In this document: positions 63,840-64,000 of the stretch, in pieces | Layout of the letters: every line of letters starts with the position of its first letter | How positions within the stretch are numbered: the stretch's first letter is position 1 | DNA from: Salinarchaeum sp. IM2453 | GTDB taxonomy: Archaea; Halobacteriota; Halobacteria; Halobacteriales; Salinarchaeaceae | NCBI RefSeq assembly: GCF_019693215.1 | Contig: NZ_CP081183.1 | Location: forward strand, 1,739,226 to 1,803,225 | Direction: 5' to 3' | Length of the DNA: 64,000 nucleotides | Position numbers and translations under genes: made by a program | Notes under the pieces: generated by a model | Told to the model about the DNA's origin: nothing | Database searches by the model: none | The model's input: only the letters and a program-made list of their open reading frames with translations

Positions 63840-64000
63840 TTACCCCGCCCTACTCCGCTCGGGGTGTGCCCTCGCTTCGTTGAGGGCGGGGCTTCCTGCC
63901 TCTCGGACAGGATTTCCTGTTTCCACGACGGCACTTGCAAGCACTGTCTCACGCTGGGACAGGCTCGCAGCGGTGCCAGTCTCCGCAGGCGTTGCTTTGG
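63840..64000 (-). CDS. tnpB: IS1341-type TnpB, C-terminal end, continues beyond window
   Basis: On the reverse strand a frame open to the window edge ends SAVVETGNPVREAGSP, then ALNEARAHPERSRAG and a TAA at 63840-63842. This is the conserved C-terminus of haloarchaeal TnpB (VVExGxPxxxEAGSPALxE). About 53 codons are visible; catalytic residues and zinc finger would be outside. It is the best preserved of the tnpB 3' ends here. TnpB is an RNA-guided nuclease encoded by IS200/IS605-group elements; its guide RNA overlaps this end of the gene. Confidence 0.8.
   Translation of the reverse strand, partial: KATPAETGTAASLSQRETVLASAVVETGNPVREAGSPALNEARAHPERSRAG

Overview
The window looks like chromosomal DNA of a square haloarchaeon close to Haloquadratum walsbyi. 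The proteins are acidic and typically haloarchaeal, as expected for a salt-in halophile, but the DNA is unusually AT-rich for a haloarchaeon. Several genes carry an AT-rich box about 26-28 bases before the start codon, as in leaderless haloarchaeal transcripts. The intergenic spaces are littered with short palindromic elements of the kind called PATEs (palindrome-associated transposable elements) in H. walsbyi. The species assignment is inference from gene content and style.

Layout. 1-1008: a pilus or secretion ATPase cut by the window edge. 1.4-9.2 kb: small conserved haloarchaeal proteins, an MBL hydrolase, a candidate RiPP precursor, the GTPases NOG1 and EngB, a ZIP metal transporter, a DgcN/DgcA-type D-amino acid pair and a UspA. 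9.2-16.7 kb: PATE debris, two more UspA genes, a GNAT acetyltransferase, Trm112, PurA, UPF0058 and Pelota. 17-26.3 kb: RqcH, a creatininase-family hydrolase, MetY, NAD-type 6-phosphogluconate dehydrogenase, bacterial-type CobT, a flavoprotein and a methyltransferase. 26.4-33 kb: small proteins, a LolA-like exoprotein divergent from a MacB-type ABC exporter, and a LeuCD pair. 33-42.8 kb: PAP2 phosphatase, a permuted solute-binding lipoprotein, a pseudo-GTPase related to HflX coupled to an AI-2E permease, an aldehyde oxidoreductase homologue without its Fe-S ligands, Asd and a DUF5794 membrane protein. 42.8-45.2 kb: mostly decayed DNA around a Nudix gene. 45.2-52.8 kb: RNase P, exosome, proteasome and SBDS genes, apparently split by an inversion. 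52.8-64 kb: acyl-CoA synthetase, PATEs, a histidine kinase, a gene-fragment-carrying MITE, an actin-like protein, a beta-propeller protein, an amidase and the 3' end of a tnpB.

Themes. Translation quality control is well represented (Pelota, RqcH, SBDS, Trm112, EngB, NOG1, RNase P proteins, proteasome alpha subunit). Three proteins depart strikingly from their families: the solute-binding protein at 34.1-35.9 kb has its lobes in the reverse order, the HflX paralogue at 36.5-37.7 kb has lost its GTP-binding motifs, and the aldehyde oxidoreductase at 38.9-40.7 kb has lost its cluster cysteines. About nine places keep only the 3' end of a tnpB gene, the part known to encode an overlapping or guide-type RNA in haloarchaeal IS1341 elements. 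No tRNA, rRNA or CRISPR array was seen.
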